A stretch of DNA of 64,000 nt from Candidatus Brachythrix odensensis (lineage in GTDB: Bacteria > Chloroflexota > Anaerolineae > J036 > Brachytrichaceae). The notes below the pieces were generated by a model, which was not told the DNA's origin, ran no database searches, and saw only the letters and a program-made list of their open reading frames with translations. The position numbers were made by a program, and so were the translations under genes. Every line of letters begins with the position of its first letter. The stretch's first letter is position 1. Positions 45,853 through 59,357 of this stretch are shown here, piece by piece. The stretch is taken from the NCBI GenBank assembly GCA_016714465.1, contig JADKDT010000008.1, positions 124,001 to 188,000 of the forward strand, in the 5' to 3' direction.

Positions 45853-46658
45853 GACGGACGCTCTTCGATCGGGAAAGGCTCGATGAAGATATCGCCAAAC
45901 GGCGTGTCCTGCCAGGCCCGGACCTCGTAGCGTTTCAGCATCTCGAGCAACGCCAGAAGGGTGATGCAGATCTCGACGCGCAGATTCACCCCAACCAGTA
46001 CATCGGTGAAAAGAATCCGGGGCGCTGCCTTGAGTCGGTCGAGAATACGATCCTGGCATTCCGTCACCGTGAACGGCATGACCGTCAACACGGTGCCAAC
46101 AGCGTCCGGAGGCATCAGGCGATCGACCACCCGCTGCATGGCCCGGGCCAACATGGCCAGGCTGATGTTGTCCAGCGGCAGCGTTGTCGCCTTCGGGCGC
46201 GCAATCGGCGGCGGCGCAACCAAAAATGACTTCAACCCCGCATCTTCGCGCGCGCGGAGCACCCGAGCCGCCCGTTTGTAGATCTGATACGCCCGCAACT
46301 GCGCGACAAGATCCTCGCTGTCGGGTTCCTCGCTTTCGATGGCCACTGGCGCGATCGAAGGCAACAGGGCCCGGCTCTTGAGCAGGAGCAGACGCGTCGC
46401 GATGGCGAGGAAGCTTGAAATCGACTTGGGGTCGCGAGCCGGCATCTGCAGCATGTGCTCGATAAACTGATTGGCGACCGTCGCCAATGAGACCGCCGTG
46501 ATGTCGAGCTCGCGCTCCTCGATCAGCCTGAGCAGCACATCCAGCGGCCCTTCGTAATTAGGCAGCCGAAGGGTGAAGGGCGCATCGGGGAGCGCGCGGG
46601 TGATCGCGGTATACGGATCGTGCGCGCTCTCCGGCGCAGTAGTGACATGGTCGACCAT
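45807..46658 (-). CDS. scpA: Segregation and condensation protein A
   Basis: 283 residues, kleisin subunit of the SMC-ScpAB condensin. N-terminal SMC-binding region FTLRLPNYEGPLDVLLRLIE is the family hallmark, followed by ELDITAVSLATVANQFIEHM and a C-terminal winged-helix (IEICITLLALLEMLKRYEV-like). scpB is not next to it. It starts 19 nt after the stop of the anchored jelly-roll gene, so the two share a transcript. Confidence 0.94.
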   Translation of the reverse strand: MVDHVTTAPESAHDPYTAITRALPDAPFTLRLPNYEGPLDVLLRLIEERELDITAVSLATVANQFIEHMLQMPARDPKSISSFLAIATRLLLLKSRALLPSIAPVAIESEEPDSEDLVAQLRAYQIYKRAARVLRAREDAGLKSFLVAPPPIARPKATTLPLDNISLAMLARAMQRVVDRLMPPDAVGTVLTVMPFTVTECQDRILDRLKAAPRILFTDVLVGVNLRVEICITLLALLEMLKRYEVRAWQDTPFGDIFIEPFPIEERPSYADSGETVVPAAAT

Positions 46659-46677
46659 GAATAGCGCCTACTTCAGA

Positions 46678-47517
46678 TTACGCGATGAAATTATCAAATG
46701 CCATATGGGCGCGCTTGCCGTCCGTCGCCGTCACGGCCAGGCCGAGATCGCCCTTTTGCGCTTGCGGGGTGTCGACCTCGCCCAGATAAAAACTGTTGAC
46801 GAATAGCTTCATTTTGGTTCCGTTCATATCGACGCGCAGGCGCTGCCAGGCCTTTGGATCGCGCAGGGCCAATGTGTTGGCGTTCCCCTGCCCCAGGGTG
46901 CGAAAGCTGTCCTTGCCGTCTTTCTTCTCGCCGGATTGAAACACCCAGAAACCGCTTTGGAATGGGTAGTACTCGAAGTAGTAGGCCGACTGGTCAGTCC
47001 TGCGCAGCACAAGACCAACCCGCGCATTCTTGTCGTCATCGCCCTCGACCCAGCGCGCGTCGACCTCGACGCTGCCCGAATCGAACTTGCCTTGATCGAA
47101 GTAGTTGTGCAGCGCCGTGTTCTTTGCCTCGGCATGGTATTCGCCCTTGTCCAGGCTGATCCGATAGTCGGGACCGGATGAGGTCGCAAAACGCCAGTTG
47201 CCGAGCGAGTCAAAGGTCTCATTGATGATGACGACGCCGGCGGCGGCGGTAGCGCGATGGGAGATGCGCCGGCCAACAGCGGTGGCGCAGGTTGAAACCC
47301 CCGCCGGCTACGGGCTCAGCGGGCCGGGCCGCCAACATGGCGGGCAGCACCGGGTGACGAGGAGTAGCAGGCCGCCTACGGCGAGCAGCGCCGCCAGCAG
47401 TCCAAGCGGTGTGAGTTTGACCCTGACCTTTGCGCGCCTTCGAATTGGCGCGCTGTCAGTAAAGCCGGAACTGCGGCGGCGCCGGGTGTTTCCAGCGCCC
47501 GGTGGCGGGGTATTCAT
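46678..47517 (-). CDS. Membrane-anchored protein with concanavalin-like (LamG/DUF1080-type) domain, frame-disrupted
   Basis: From ATG 47517: basic N-terminus, membrane helix VKLTPLGLLAALLAVGGLLL, a Pro/Ala/Ser linker, then an extracellular beta-jelly-roll: INETFDSLGNWRF, GEYHAEAKNTALHNYFDQGK, VGLVLRRTDQSAYYFEYYPF and LFVNSFYLGEVDTPQ, ending AHMAFDNFIA. Within 47200-47310 the frame is broken at least twice, with a TAG in the main frame at 47308. The family binds or cleaves carbohydrate, or serves as a surface module. Function unassigned. Co-directed with scpA. Confidence 0.65.
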
Positions 47518-47527
47518 GCGAGGCGAT

Positions 47528-47533
47528 ATTGTA
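47528..47533 (-). promoter_or_regulatory. -10 box (TACAAT) of the jelly-roll/scpA unit
   Basis: TACAAT, 10 nt, then ATG 47517. It lies 17 nt past the rpoC terminator hairpin. Confidence 0.45.
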
Positions 47534-47550
47534 ACGGCGGCGAAAACAGA

Positions 47551-47583
47551 CGCGGGGCCGAACGGTCGTCCGTCCGGCCCCGC
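47551..47583 (-). terminator. Terminator hairpin of rpoC
   Basis: GCGGGGCCGGACGGA pairs with its partner around CGA, followed on the minus strand by GTCTGTTTTCG. It begins 19 nt after the rpoC stop. Confidence 0.75.
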
Positions 47584-47602
47584 CCTTGCGTTTTAGATTG
47601 CG

Positions 47603-51963
<4,361 letters not shown>

Positions 51964-52072
51964 CGTCCCTCTCTTGAACTAAAGGCCGTGAGACAACAAA
52001 ACGAGCGCGGCCGATGACTCGTCCGCGCTTTTCACTCGAAAAGCTCGTATTGGTTGTCCCTATTGAAGCGGG

Positions 52073-52078
52073 ATTATA
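52073..52078 (-). promoter_or_regulatory. -10 box (TATAAT) of rpoC
   Basis: Perfect minus-strand TATAAT, 109 nt before ATG 51963, in an unusually A/T-rich island. GATACA at 17 bp is a weak -35. It supports independent rpoC transcription. Confidence 0.55.
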
Positions 52079-52100
52079 CCGCATCCAGGGAAAAGTGTAT

Positions 52101-52143
52101 CCAGGCGAGGCCTCCCCGGCTTCGCCGGGGAGGCCTCGCCTGG
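52101..52143. repeat. Perfect hairpin between M20 peptidase and rpoC
   Basis: CCAGGCGAGGCCTCCCCGGC pairs with its complement around TTC. It follows the M20 stop and precedes the rpoC promoter by 22 nt. Confidence 0.85.
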
Positions 52144-52151
52144 GATCAAAC

Positions 52152-53516
52152 CTACAATTCGCCGAGGAACCGAATGCTCGCCTCGATGCCCTTCTCGTAG
52201 CACTCAAGCGCAAAGCGCTCGTTGGGCGCATGGATGTTGTCGTTGGGCAGCCCGAAACCAAGCATCCCAATCGGCTTGCCCAGGTGCTTCTGCAGGTCGT
52301 TGACGACCGGCAGCGAGCCGCCTTCCAGGGCAAACAGCGGCCGGCTGCCATAGGTTGCCTCGGCTGCCCGCGCCAGCGCCCGGATCTGGGGCGAATCCAG
52401 ATCGATCAGCGTGCCGGCGCTCATCCCGAACGTTCGAAAGGTCAGGGTCGTATGCGCCGGGCAACGCCGCAGCAGCTCATTCCGCACCAGGTCATAGACC
52501 TTCTGGGGATCCTGATTGGGCACCAGCCGGCAACTGATCTTGGCCGTGGCGACGGCCGGCAGCACCGTCTTTGCGCCCGGCCCAATATATCCGCCCCAGA
52601 TCCCATTGACCTCAAGCGTGGGGCGCGCGCCACGCCGTTCAGCCACAGAATACTCGGGCTCGCCAAAGGCTGCCGGCGCGCCCGTCTCGGAAATGAGGTG
52701 GGCCTCCCCCCACGGCAGCCGCGCAATGTCGGCCCGCTCGACGGCATCCAATACGCGCACATCATCGTAGAAGCCGGGCACCTGCACCCGGCCCTTGTCG
52801 TCCTTCAGTCCCGACAGCAACTGAGCAAGGGCCATGATTGGATTCTGGACGTTCCCGCCATAGCTCCCGCTGTGCAGGTCACGGGCGGCAGTTCGGGCTT
52901 CAACCTCGAAATAGGCGAGGCCGCGCAGGCCGTGCGTAATCACCGGCTGGGCCGAGCGACACTGGAGCTCGCTATCACTGATGATGGCGACATCACAGGC
53001 CAGCAGATCCCGGTGTGCGGCGATGAACGGACCCAGGTGCGGCCCGCCAATCTCTTCCTCGCCTTCAATCAGGAACTTGACACTGACCGGCAAGCTTCCT
53101 TTTGCCTTCAGCCAGGTTTGGACGGCCTTGACATGGGCGAGAAACTGACCCTTGTTGTCGCTTGCGCCGCGGGCGTACAGATATCCGTCGCGGATCGCAG
53201 GTTTGAAGGCCTCGGAAGTCCAGCCTTCATTCTGATCAGCCGGCTGCACATCGTAGTGGCCGTAGATCAACACGGCCGGCCGAGTGGGATCGGGATGTTT
53301 CCATTCGGCAAAGACGACTGGATTCCCGCCGGTTTCCATCGCATCGGCTTTGAGCCCGATGTCGCGCAGGTGCTCGCTCAACCACAGGCTGCAATATTGA
53401 ACATCGCGGGCGCGATCGGGTTGGGCGCTGACGCTTGGGATCGCGCACAATTCGATCAGGTCCTTAAGGTATGCGGCTTTATTGGCGAGCGCGGGAACGA
53501 GAATCTCGTCGATCAT
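52152..53516 (-). CDS. M20-family dipeptidase
   Basis: 454 residues from ATG 53516. Di-zinc ligands are visible: His/Asp in LIYGHYDVQPAD, bridging Asp in ARGASDNKGQFLAHVKA, Glu pair in FLIEGEEEIGGPHLGPF, and C-terminal His in NDNIHAPNERF. Length and motifs match the CNDP/DapE-like dipeptidase group (cytosolic nonspecific dipeptidase type). The dimerisation lid lies between residues 215 and 330. It starts 34 nt after the PD40 gene stop and is probably co-transcribed with it. Confidence 0.92.
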   Translation of the reverse strand: MIDEILVPALANKAAYLKDLIELCAIPSVSAQPDRARDVQYCSLWLSEHLRDIGLKADAMETGGNPVVFAEWKHPDPTRPAVLIYGHYDVQPADQNEGWTSEAFKPAIRDGYLYARGASDNKGQFLAHVKAVQTWLKAKGSLPVSVKFLIEGEEEIGGPHLGPFIAAHRDLLACDVAIISDSELQCRSAQPVITHGLRGLAYFEVEARTAARDLHSGSYGGNVQNPIMALAQLLSGLKDDKGRVQVPGFYDDVRVLDAVERADIARLPWGEAHLISETGAPAAFGEPEYSVAERRGARPTLEVNGIWGGYIGPGAKTVLPAVATAKISCRLVPNQDPQKVYDLVRNELLRRCPAHTTLTFRTFGMSAGTLIDLDSPQIRALARAAEATYGSRPLFALEGGSLPVVNDLQKHLGKPIGMLGFGLPNDNIHAPNERFALECYEKGIEASIRFLGEL

Positions 53517-53550
53517 GATGGGTGCGTTCGAATCTGCGGGTATCGCCGCG

Positions 53551-55386
53551 CTACGGTATCCAGGCCATGCGTTCAGTTCCCGCCAGGGGATGCTGTGGGC
53601 CCATGTCAATCACCCGGCGTTGCCCTCCGCCATCGGCGCCCATGACGAAGATTGCCCAGCCGCCATCGCGATTGGCCTGATAGGCGATCCGCGCCCCATC
53701 GGGCGAGAATGTCGGCGAGGCCGCGCCCAGGCCGCTCGTCAATCTCCGGAACTGGCGCGCGGTGGTCACCACATAGACATCGCCGTTGTTGACATACGTG
53801 ATATCGACCCCGTTCGGCGACCAGTTTGGGTTGATGTCGGCGGCGCCCTCACTCAAGCGGATCTTTTCATCGGGCTTATCGGGGTTGACCAGCCAGAGGC
53901 CGCAACCGGCCGGCAGACAGGCCTGATAGACGATCAGGCTGCCCGGGCCCCAGGCCGGCCACACGCCAGGACCGAGACTGGCCGGCGCTGGCGCGCCCCC
54001 CACTCCCGCAACATACAGCGCGCCTCCGGAGCTATAGGCCACCCGTTTTCCATCTGGAGAGATCGAGGCGTACTGCGCGGTCACGGCCAACAAGCTGGCG
54101 CCAGCCGTGGTGCGGACCGCGCCGCCACCGCTGAGGACGACGACACCCGCATTGCGAAAGTTGGGCTGGCCCGCGCCCGCGCCGATCGCGCTGGGCGCAC
54201 CCCCATCCGAGATGAAGAGCGCGTACCCGTTTGAGGCCGGATCGTTGGCGGCGTACACCAGCCGTCCGCCGCCCAGCGCGCCGGCAACCGTGCCCGTCCC
54301 GGTGAGCGTCGCGGTGCCGGTGATTGGCACCGGCGTAGCCGTCAAACATTGCTGGGCGGCGCCCAGTCGGTTTTGCTCGAGGCCTGGCGCGGTCGGCACG
54401 AGGCCTTGGGCTGAGACATATCGCTTTTCAGCCGGACACCAGTCCAACAGACCCGCGTAGGCGTCACCCGCCCCAACATAGGCCTGAAAGAGCTTCGAGG
54501 CCACATCCCGATACCCCGGCGAGACTTGATAGAGCTGGGTCAGGCGCCGGATGGCGGTTTCCCAATCCGCGCCAAACGTGCTCACCGCGCGCTGATAGAG
54601 TTCGGCGTAGTTCCGTTCCGCGGCGGTGTTTGCGTCCAGTTTTTGGATCTTCTCGGCGATGTCCAGATCAAAGATGCCCGCTTCGATGTTGCCCGCGCGC
54701 AGACGCGCCACGCCGCGGGTCGTCAGCGCCTTGTAGCGCCATTCAGCGACACTGGCGCTTTCATAGGTTGCGTCCAACGCGCGAAGCTGATCTCCCAGCA
54801 GGATGACGGTGTCCCACTCCTTTTTGTCCCAGGCGGCCTTGAGCAGCCGGAAGAGTTCGCCCTTGTCAGTCAGCACCGGCGTTGGCGTCGGAACGGGCGG
54901 GAGGGCCGTCGGGGTCTGGGCGACGACGATGGTGGCCAGCATGCCCTGGAGGCCGAAGAGGCTCGGTTGAAAGCGTTGGACAGTCTCGCACTCGGCCTGG
55001 GCCCGCGGGTAGTTCCCGGAGTTCATGAAATCCAGGCACCTCTGAAATCGGTCCATGACATAAGCCTGAACCGTCGTGGTGGCCCGGGCGTTACGTTCCT
55101 GCTCGCCGGCCTGGCTGCCGGCGTACCCGGATCCGGCGATCATCGACGCCAGGACGCACAGGAAGAGCGCAAAACCCAGGGCACCCAGGGCCGTGCGGCC
55201 GGCCGAACGGCGCCGCGATGGGGAATCGGCGCCAGGGACGGCGCGCAAGGTGCGCCCGGGCTGACCCGCCGGCCGGCGCGCGAGCGGGCGCGGCGCCTGC
55301 CGCCTTGGAACGGGTGACAGATCGCGGGCGGGCGTTGGGCGCGCGCCGGGGTCATCGTCGCCGTCGGGCGACTCCAGGACTGACAT
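53551..55386 (-). CDS. Membrane-anchored TPR/PD40 (TolB-like propeller) protein
   Basis: 611 residues from ATG 55386. A basic, Pro/Arg-rich cytosolic N-terminus, membrane helix ALGALGFALFLCVLASMIAG (around 65-85), a TPR-like helical region (QRCLDFMNSGNYPRAQAECE onwards), a Pro/Thr linker (TALPPVPTPTPVL), and a C-terminal propeller with PD40 motifs (YASISPDGKRVAYSS, DINPNWSPNGVDITYV, SPTFSPDGARIAYQAN, GTERMAWIP). Not TolB itself, since no Tol-Pal partners are present. Probably a surface-exposed scaffold or sensor; function unassigned. Start chosen from TATAAT with a 9-nt gap. Confidence 0.8.
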   Translation of the reverse strand: MSVLESPDGDDDPGARPTPARDLSPVPRRQAPRPLARRPAGQPGRTLRAVPGADSPSRRRSAGRTALGALGFALFLCVLASMIAGSGYAGSQAGEQERNARATTTVQAYVMDRFQRCLDFMNSGNYPRAQAECETVQRFQPSLFGLQGMLATIVVAQTPTALPPVPTPTPVLTDKGELFRLLKAAWDKKEWDTVILLGDQLRALDATYESASVAEWRYKALTTRGVARLRAGNIEAGIFDLDIAEKIQKLDANTAAERNYAELYQRAVSTFGADWETAIRRLTQLYQVSPGYRDVASKLFQAYVGAGDAYAGLLDWCPAEKRYVSAQGLVPTAPGLEQNRLGAAQQCLTATPVPITGTATLTGTGTVAGALGGGRLVYAANDPASNGYALFISDGGAPSAIGAGAGQPNFRNAGVVVLSGGGAVRTTAGASLLAVTAQYASISPDGKRVAYSSGGALYVAGVGGAPAPASLGPGVWPAWGPGSLIVYQACLPAGCGLWLVNPDKPDEKIRLSEGAADINPNWSPNGVDITYVNNGDVYVVTTARQFRRLTSGLGAASPTFSPDGARIAYQANRDGGWAIFVMGADGGGQRRVIDMGPQHPLAGTERMAWIP

Positions 55387-55395
55387 GACCGAACG

Positions 55396-55401
55396 ATTAT
55401 A
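55396..55401 (-). promoter_or_regulatory. -10 box (TATAAT) of the PD40 gene
   Basis: Perfect TATAAT, 9 nt, then ATG 55386. The hairpin at 55421-55469 lies 19 nt upstream. Confidence 0.6.
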
Positions 55402-55420
55402 GAAGCTGTCCAAAGAACAG

Positions 55421-55469
55421 CGGCGAGATCACACTCCCCGCGCTTCGCGCGGGGAGTGTGATCTCGCCG
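55421..55469. repeat. Perfect hairpin, GCGAGATC subfamily, 3' of homospermidine synthase
   Basis: CGGCGAGATCACACTCCCCG pairs perfectly with its complement with a CGC-TTC-GCG apex. The most regular copy of the subfamily. Confidence 0.85.
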
Positions 55470-55481
55470 GATGATCTTGGG

Positions 55482-56930
55482 CTACACCCGAAACGAATCA
55501 AACTGCCACATGTCTTCAGGCGATGGACGCCGCCGGCCCCAGTCCTCGAACGGATCATGCCGATTTTTGAGCGGCGTCCAATCGCTCTGGATCGAGGGCG
55601 TCGGACCAAGATACTGTTGGGCAACCTTGAGCACCTCGCGATGGGGAAGCTGATCGGGCACGACAAAGCCCTGTTCCGGATTGCGGATCATCCAGGCAAG
55701 CGCGCCGAGAATCGAGGCCGCGACTTGCAGGGTCGTGGCGCTCTGATGCGGGACGAGGCTGCGGGCCTCGCGGATGTCGAGCTGCGAACCGACCCACCAC
55801 GATGTCATGTCGTGGCCCATCAGCAGCACACCGAGCTCATCCCGCCCGCTGATGATGTCGTCGTTCATGATCCGCATGCGCGATTGAACCTGATAGTTGC
55901 GCGCGCGCAACTCCTGAAGCGACGCCACGGCCGCGTCGGCGGGTTGATAGGCGTAATGCACGGTCGGCCGATACAACGGAATGTCATCCTGCCACACCGT
56001 CAGGAAATCGCCCATGGTGAAGGACTCGCCATGCCGAATGACCATGCCCACGATCTCGCCGTAGGTCGGCACCCACGAGCGCACATAGGTGTTCATTCCC
56101 ATCTGACTCAGGCAGATCTGATTGCACGGCCCATACCGGTGGACCTGCGCGCCGACGGGCAGCCGGCGTTCGTGGGTCCCCCACCCCAGCTCGGCCGGGG
56201 CAATGCCTTCTTCATGAAAGCCTGCCACCGACCAGGTGTTGACGAATTCGTCGACCTCCTTTGGGCGGTTGCTGATCTGGGTGTCACGCTCGGAAATGTG
56301 TATGACCTTGGTCCCGGTCAGCATCGCCAGGCGCGGATAGTCGGCGTCGGCCAGGTATTGCTCGAGCAGGTCCTCGCGTTCGCGCGAAGTGCGGTTGCGC
56401 AGGATGGCTTTGGCCACGTCCTCGAGGGCAAGCTTGACCCAGTGGCTGACCAGGCCCGGGTTTGCTCCGTGCTCGACAAGCGCGGTCGGTCCGGGCGTCT
56501 TCCAGGCGGCCACCTGTTTGCGCAGGTTCAGGTGGCGGACATACAGCGTGCGGTCGGTCGGCGAGCGCACCCCGCTCTCGGTGTAGGGGTCCCACAGTTC
56601 CACCGAAGTGTTGATGTACATCACGTTGTGGTCGTGGCACCACTGGATGATGTCGCCGGTGTCGATGTTCCAGGCCACGTCGATGAGCAAGTCGCCCGGG
56701 CCGACGTATTTTTGCAACAGCATGGCCATGTTGCGGGGGGTGACATAGTCCTGAGCGTAGTTCACACCCGCGGCAATCGAATCCGGGATGGTGTGACGCA
56801 TGTCCTCGAAGTCCATCACCGTGATTTTGGTGAGGTCCATGTCGAGGTGGCGCAGCAGCAGGGGTTGCAGGCACTGGGAGACGGAGCCGCAGCCGAGCAC
56901 GAGGACGCGTCCGCCGAAGGGTATTTTCAT
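55482..56930 (-). CDS. hss: Homospermidine synthase
   Basis: 482 residues. NAD-binding VLVLGCGSVSQCLQPLLLRH, then DYVTPRNMAMLLQKYVGPGD, VAWNIDTGDIIQWCHDHN, NTSVELWDPY, LVEHGANPGLVSHWVK, and TWWVGSQLD-like TSWWVGSQLDIREAR. Matches bacterial homospermidine synthase (saccharopine dehydrogenase-like fold), which joins two putrescines, or putrescine and spermidine, NAD-dependently. No other polyamine gene is nearby. AGGCGA precedes ATG 56930. Confident at family level. Confidence 0.92.
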   Translation of the reverse strand: MKIPFGGRVLVLGCGSVSQCLQPLLLRHLDMDLTKITVMDFEDMRHTIPDSIAAGVNYAQDYVTPRNMAMLLQKYVGPGDLLIDVAWNIDTGDIIQWCHDHNVMYINTSVELWDPYTESGVRSPTDRTLYVRHLNLRKQVAAWKTPGPTALVEHGANPGLVSHWVKLALEDVAKAILRNRTSREREDLLEQYLADADYPRLAMLTGTKVIHISERDTQISNRPKEVDEFVNTWSVAGFHEEGIAPAELGWGTHERRLPVGAQVHRYGPCNQICLSQMGMNTYVRSWVPTYGEIVGMVIRHGESFTMGDFLTVWQDDIPLYRPTVHYAYQPADAAVASLQELRARNYQVQSRMRIMNDDIISGRDELGVLLMGHDMTSWWVGSQLDIREARSLVPHQSATTLQVAASILGALAWMIRNPEQGFVVPDQLPHREVLKVAQQYLGPTPSIQSDWTPLKNRHDPFEDWGRRRPSPEDMWQFDSFRV

Positions 56931-56948
56931 GTTCGCCTAAGTGAGTCA

Positions 56949-56954
56949 ATTATC
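56949..56954 (-). promoter_or_regulatory. Candidate -10 box (GATAAT) of hss
   Basis: GATAAT 18 nt before ATG 56930, abutting a hairpin. A second minus-strand TATAAT at 57024-57029 is an alternative. Confidence 0.4.
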
Positions 56955-56995
56955 GGAATCGACTTGCCCCGGCATGCCGGGGCAAGTCGATTCCG
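56954..56995. repeat. Perfect hairpin in divergent hss / clc region
   Basis: CGGAATCGACTTGCCCCGGC pairs perfectly with its complement around AT. It lies between two gene starts, like the copy at 43095. Confidence 0.8.
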
Positions 56996-57045
56996 GCATA
57001 TGTGTGATGAGCGCTACGAAACGATTATAGGGGGGAGATGTCAGA

Positions 57046-57180
57046 ATCACGGATTACACGGAGCATGCAGATTTCACGGAACAGAAATGTGTGGCTTACT
57101 CGACCTCTCCGTGAAATCCGCAGAATCCGATAAATCCGTGATTTAGACGCGTTCCTTCCGTGTAATCCGCAGCGTCCGTG
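57046..57180. repeat. CACGGATT-type dispersed repeat cluster
   Basis: AATCACGGATTACACGGA (57046 on) and GATTTCACGGA pair in reverse with TCCGTGAAATCCGC and ATCCGATAAATCCGTGATT (57107-57144). A third copy TTCCGTGTAATCCGC follows. CACGGATTACACGGA repeats are known as dispersed intergenic elements in diverse environmental bacteria. Confidence 0.8.
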
Positions 57181-57227
57181 TTCTCGGTGATCCAGACGCG
57201 CTTCGCCAGGAGGACAATACGTCTCCG

Positions 57228-59357
57228 ATGTCGAACCAGACCCGTCTGGCCACCCTGCTCCGCCGCGCGCCGTGCCAGTATCTCGCCATCATCGGCGCAT
57301 TTGGGCGTTGGGTCATGCTGGGGGCGCTCGCCGGCGGGCTAGCCGGACCGGCCTCGGCACTCTTTCTGGTCACCCTGCGCTGGGCGTCGGACATCCACGC
57401 CCATAACCCGTGGACGCTGTGGCTGCTCCCGTTTGCGGGGATCGCGATGCATCTGCTTTACGCCACGTTTGGCGGCACAACCGCGCGTGGGAACAACCTG
57501 CTGATCGAGGAATTGCACCTCAATCGGCGCGACGTTCCGCTAAGAATGGCGCCGCTGGGGTTCATGGCCCCGGTCGTAGCTCTGCTCTTTGGCGGTTCGG
57601 TGGCCAGTGTCGGCACCGCAGTCCAAATGGGCGGGGCCCTCGCGGACTGGCTGGCCCGTACTTTGCGCCTTAGCCGCGAGGAACGCCGGGTCATGCTGAT
57701 GGCCGGCTTGAGCGGCGGCTTTGGCTCGGTGATCGGCGCGCCGGCGGCTGGCGCGGTTTTTGGGATGGAAGTCCAGAGCGTTGGGCGGATTCGGTATGAG
57801 GGCATCGTGCCCTGCCTGGTCTCATCGCTGGTGGCCTACGGGATCGTGCGCCTGCTTGGGGTGCCGTTTGGGCTCTATCCCCAACTCCCCCTGTTCGCCT
57901 TCGATCCGGTCATCGCGCTCAAGGTGGGGCTGGCCGGCGCCGCCTTTGGCCTGTGCAGCCTGGCCTTCATCGAGCTCACTCAGGCTGTCAATAAGCTGCT
58001 CGGGCGGGTCGCCGGCCCGCGGGGATGGCTCAAGCCGGCCCTGGGCGGATTTGTGATCATCGTCCTCGCCGCGCTTATCGGCACCCAGGAGTACCTGGGC
58101 ATGAGCGAGCCCCTCCTGGCCGCAGTGTGGGCGGGCGCGGGAATCTCGGCCTTCGCCTTTCTGGCCAAGCTCATCTTCACCAGCCTGACCGTCGGTGCCG
58201 GCTTCCGCGCCGGCGAGATCACCCCGCTGTTCATCATGGGGGCCACACTCGGCTACGCCCTCGCGCCGGCCCTCGGCGTGCCGCCGATGCTGCTGGCGGC
58301 GGTTGGCTTTGTGGCGGTCTTTGCCGGGGCGTCGAACACGCCCATCGCCTCGGCCCTGATCGGGATCGAACTCTTTGGCGCCGGAGGATGGATCTACATG
58401 CTGATCGGGACAGTGGTGAGCTATGTCTTCTCCGGCCACCGAAGCATCTACGTCACCCAGCGGGTCGATGTGCCCAAGTACATGTTCGAGATCCCCAAAC
58501 GGGTGGCGGTCCGCGAAGTCATGACCCGCGCGCTGGCGACGATCGGGCCGGACGCGCCGTTGAGCGAGGTACTGCGGCTGCTCGGGGAGCGCGGAGTTAA
58601 GTCGGTTTTGGTGCTGGAGGACGCGCGTTTGGTTGGCATCATCACCGACGGGGACCTGCTGCGCCGCGGCGGCGTCTCGTTGACCGGAGACGCCGCTGCG
58701 GCGCCGATCCTGCAAGTCGCGCCGGGCAATGCCGCCCGGGACACCATGACCCCGGACCCTGTGACAGTGGATGAGACTGCCTCGTTGGACGCGGCGGCGC
58801 GGCTGCTCACCCAATCCCGTCTGAAGCGCCTGCCGGTCGTTGACCGGAACGGGGCCGTCACGGGTGTCATCGCGCGCTCGGACATTCTGCGCCGGCTGGG
58901 CGAGGACGCCCACCTGCGGATCGAGACGCCCCTGCTTGCGGCGGGCGAGGCTGGCCCAGGCGCCACCGTGCGGGGCTGGATGCGAACGGATGTCGCGACG
59001 GTTGCGCCAGACGAGTCCTTTGCCACAGTACTCGAGCGCATGGTCGGCGACCCGCTCCGGCGGGTGGTCGTGATCGACGAGGATCGGCGCGTGCTGGGGA
59101 TCATCATCGACGCCGACCTGCTGGACTCGGCTCGCGGGACGCCTGACGAGGTCGTTGCGGAGGACGTCATGTCACCGACCGTCTACACCGTCCGCGATGA
59201 CGCCCGGCCGATCGATGTGATCCAGACCATGATTCAGCGCCGGGTCAAGCGCCTGATCGTCGTCGACGCGGAGAATCGGCTGCTGGGGATCATCGACCGT
59301 CACGACATGCTGCGGGCGATGATGGAGCGAGGCGTGATCCGCCCGATACTGACTTAA
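57228..59357 (+). CDS. CLC-F-like anion channel/antiporter with four CBS domains
   Basis: 709 residues. Residues 1-420 are a CLC fold of the fluoride (CLC-F) type: ARGNNLLIEELHLN replaces the GSGIP loop, then VPLRMAPLGFM and GTAVQMGGALADWLARTLRL, AGLSGGFGSVIGAPAAGAVF and ITPLFIMGATLGYALAPALG. The GREG gating motif expected before TAVQMGG reads ASVG, so the gating Glu is absent. Residues 430-709 hold four CBS domains (VREVMTR, RDTMTPDP, VRGWMRTD, AEDVMSPT starts), twice the usual number. CAGGAGGAC precedes ATG 57228. Predicted adenosine-nucleotide-regulated fluoride or halide export. A canonical terminator follows. Confidence 0.88.
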   Translation: MSNQTRLATLLRRAPCQYLAIIGAFGRWVMLGALAGGLAGPASALFLVTLRWASDIHAHNPWTLWLLPFAGIAMHLLYATFGGTTARGNNLLIEELHLNRRDVPLRMAPLGFMAPVVALLFGGSVASVGTAVQMGGALADWLARTLRLSREERRVMLMAGLSGGFGSVIGAPAAGAVFGMEVQSVGRIRYEGIVPCLVSSLVAYGIVRLLGVPFGLYPQLPLFAFDPVIALKVGLAGAAFGLCSLAFIELTQAVNKLLGRVAGPRGWLKPALGGFVIIVLAALIGTQEYLGMSEPLLAAVWAGAGISAFAFLAKLIFTSLTVGAGFRAGEITPLFIMGATLGYALAPALGVPPMLLAAVGFVAVFAGASNTPIASALIGIELFGAGGWIYMLIGTVVSYVFSGHRSIYVTQRVDVPKYMFEIPKRVAVREVMTRALATIGPDAPLSEVLRLLGERGVKSVLVLEDARLVGIITDGDLLRRGGVSLTGDAAAAPILQVAPGNAARDTMTPDPVTVDETASLDAAARLLTQSRLKRLPVVDRNGAVTGVIARSDILRRLGEDAHLRIETPLLAAGEAGPGATVRGWMRTDVATVAPDESFATVLERMVGDPLRRVVVIDEDRRVLGIIIDADLLDSARGTPDEVVAEDVMSPTVYTVRDDARPIDVIQTMIQRRVKRLIVVDAENRLLGIIDRHDMLRAMMERGVIRPILT

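Noticed and set aside
53551..55386. TolB of a Tol-Pal system
   Set aside because: The protein is membrane-anchored with an N-terminal TPR-like part, and no tolA, tolQ, tolR or pal gene is nearby; only the PD40 repeats are shared.
55458..57146. Long plus-strand open frame opposite homospermidine synthase
   Set aside because: Shadow frame, His/Arg-rich without recognisable domain; hss on the minus strand is complete.
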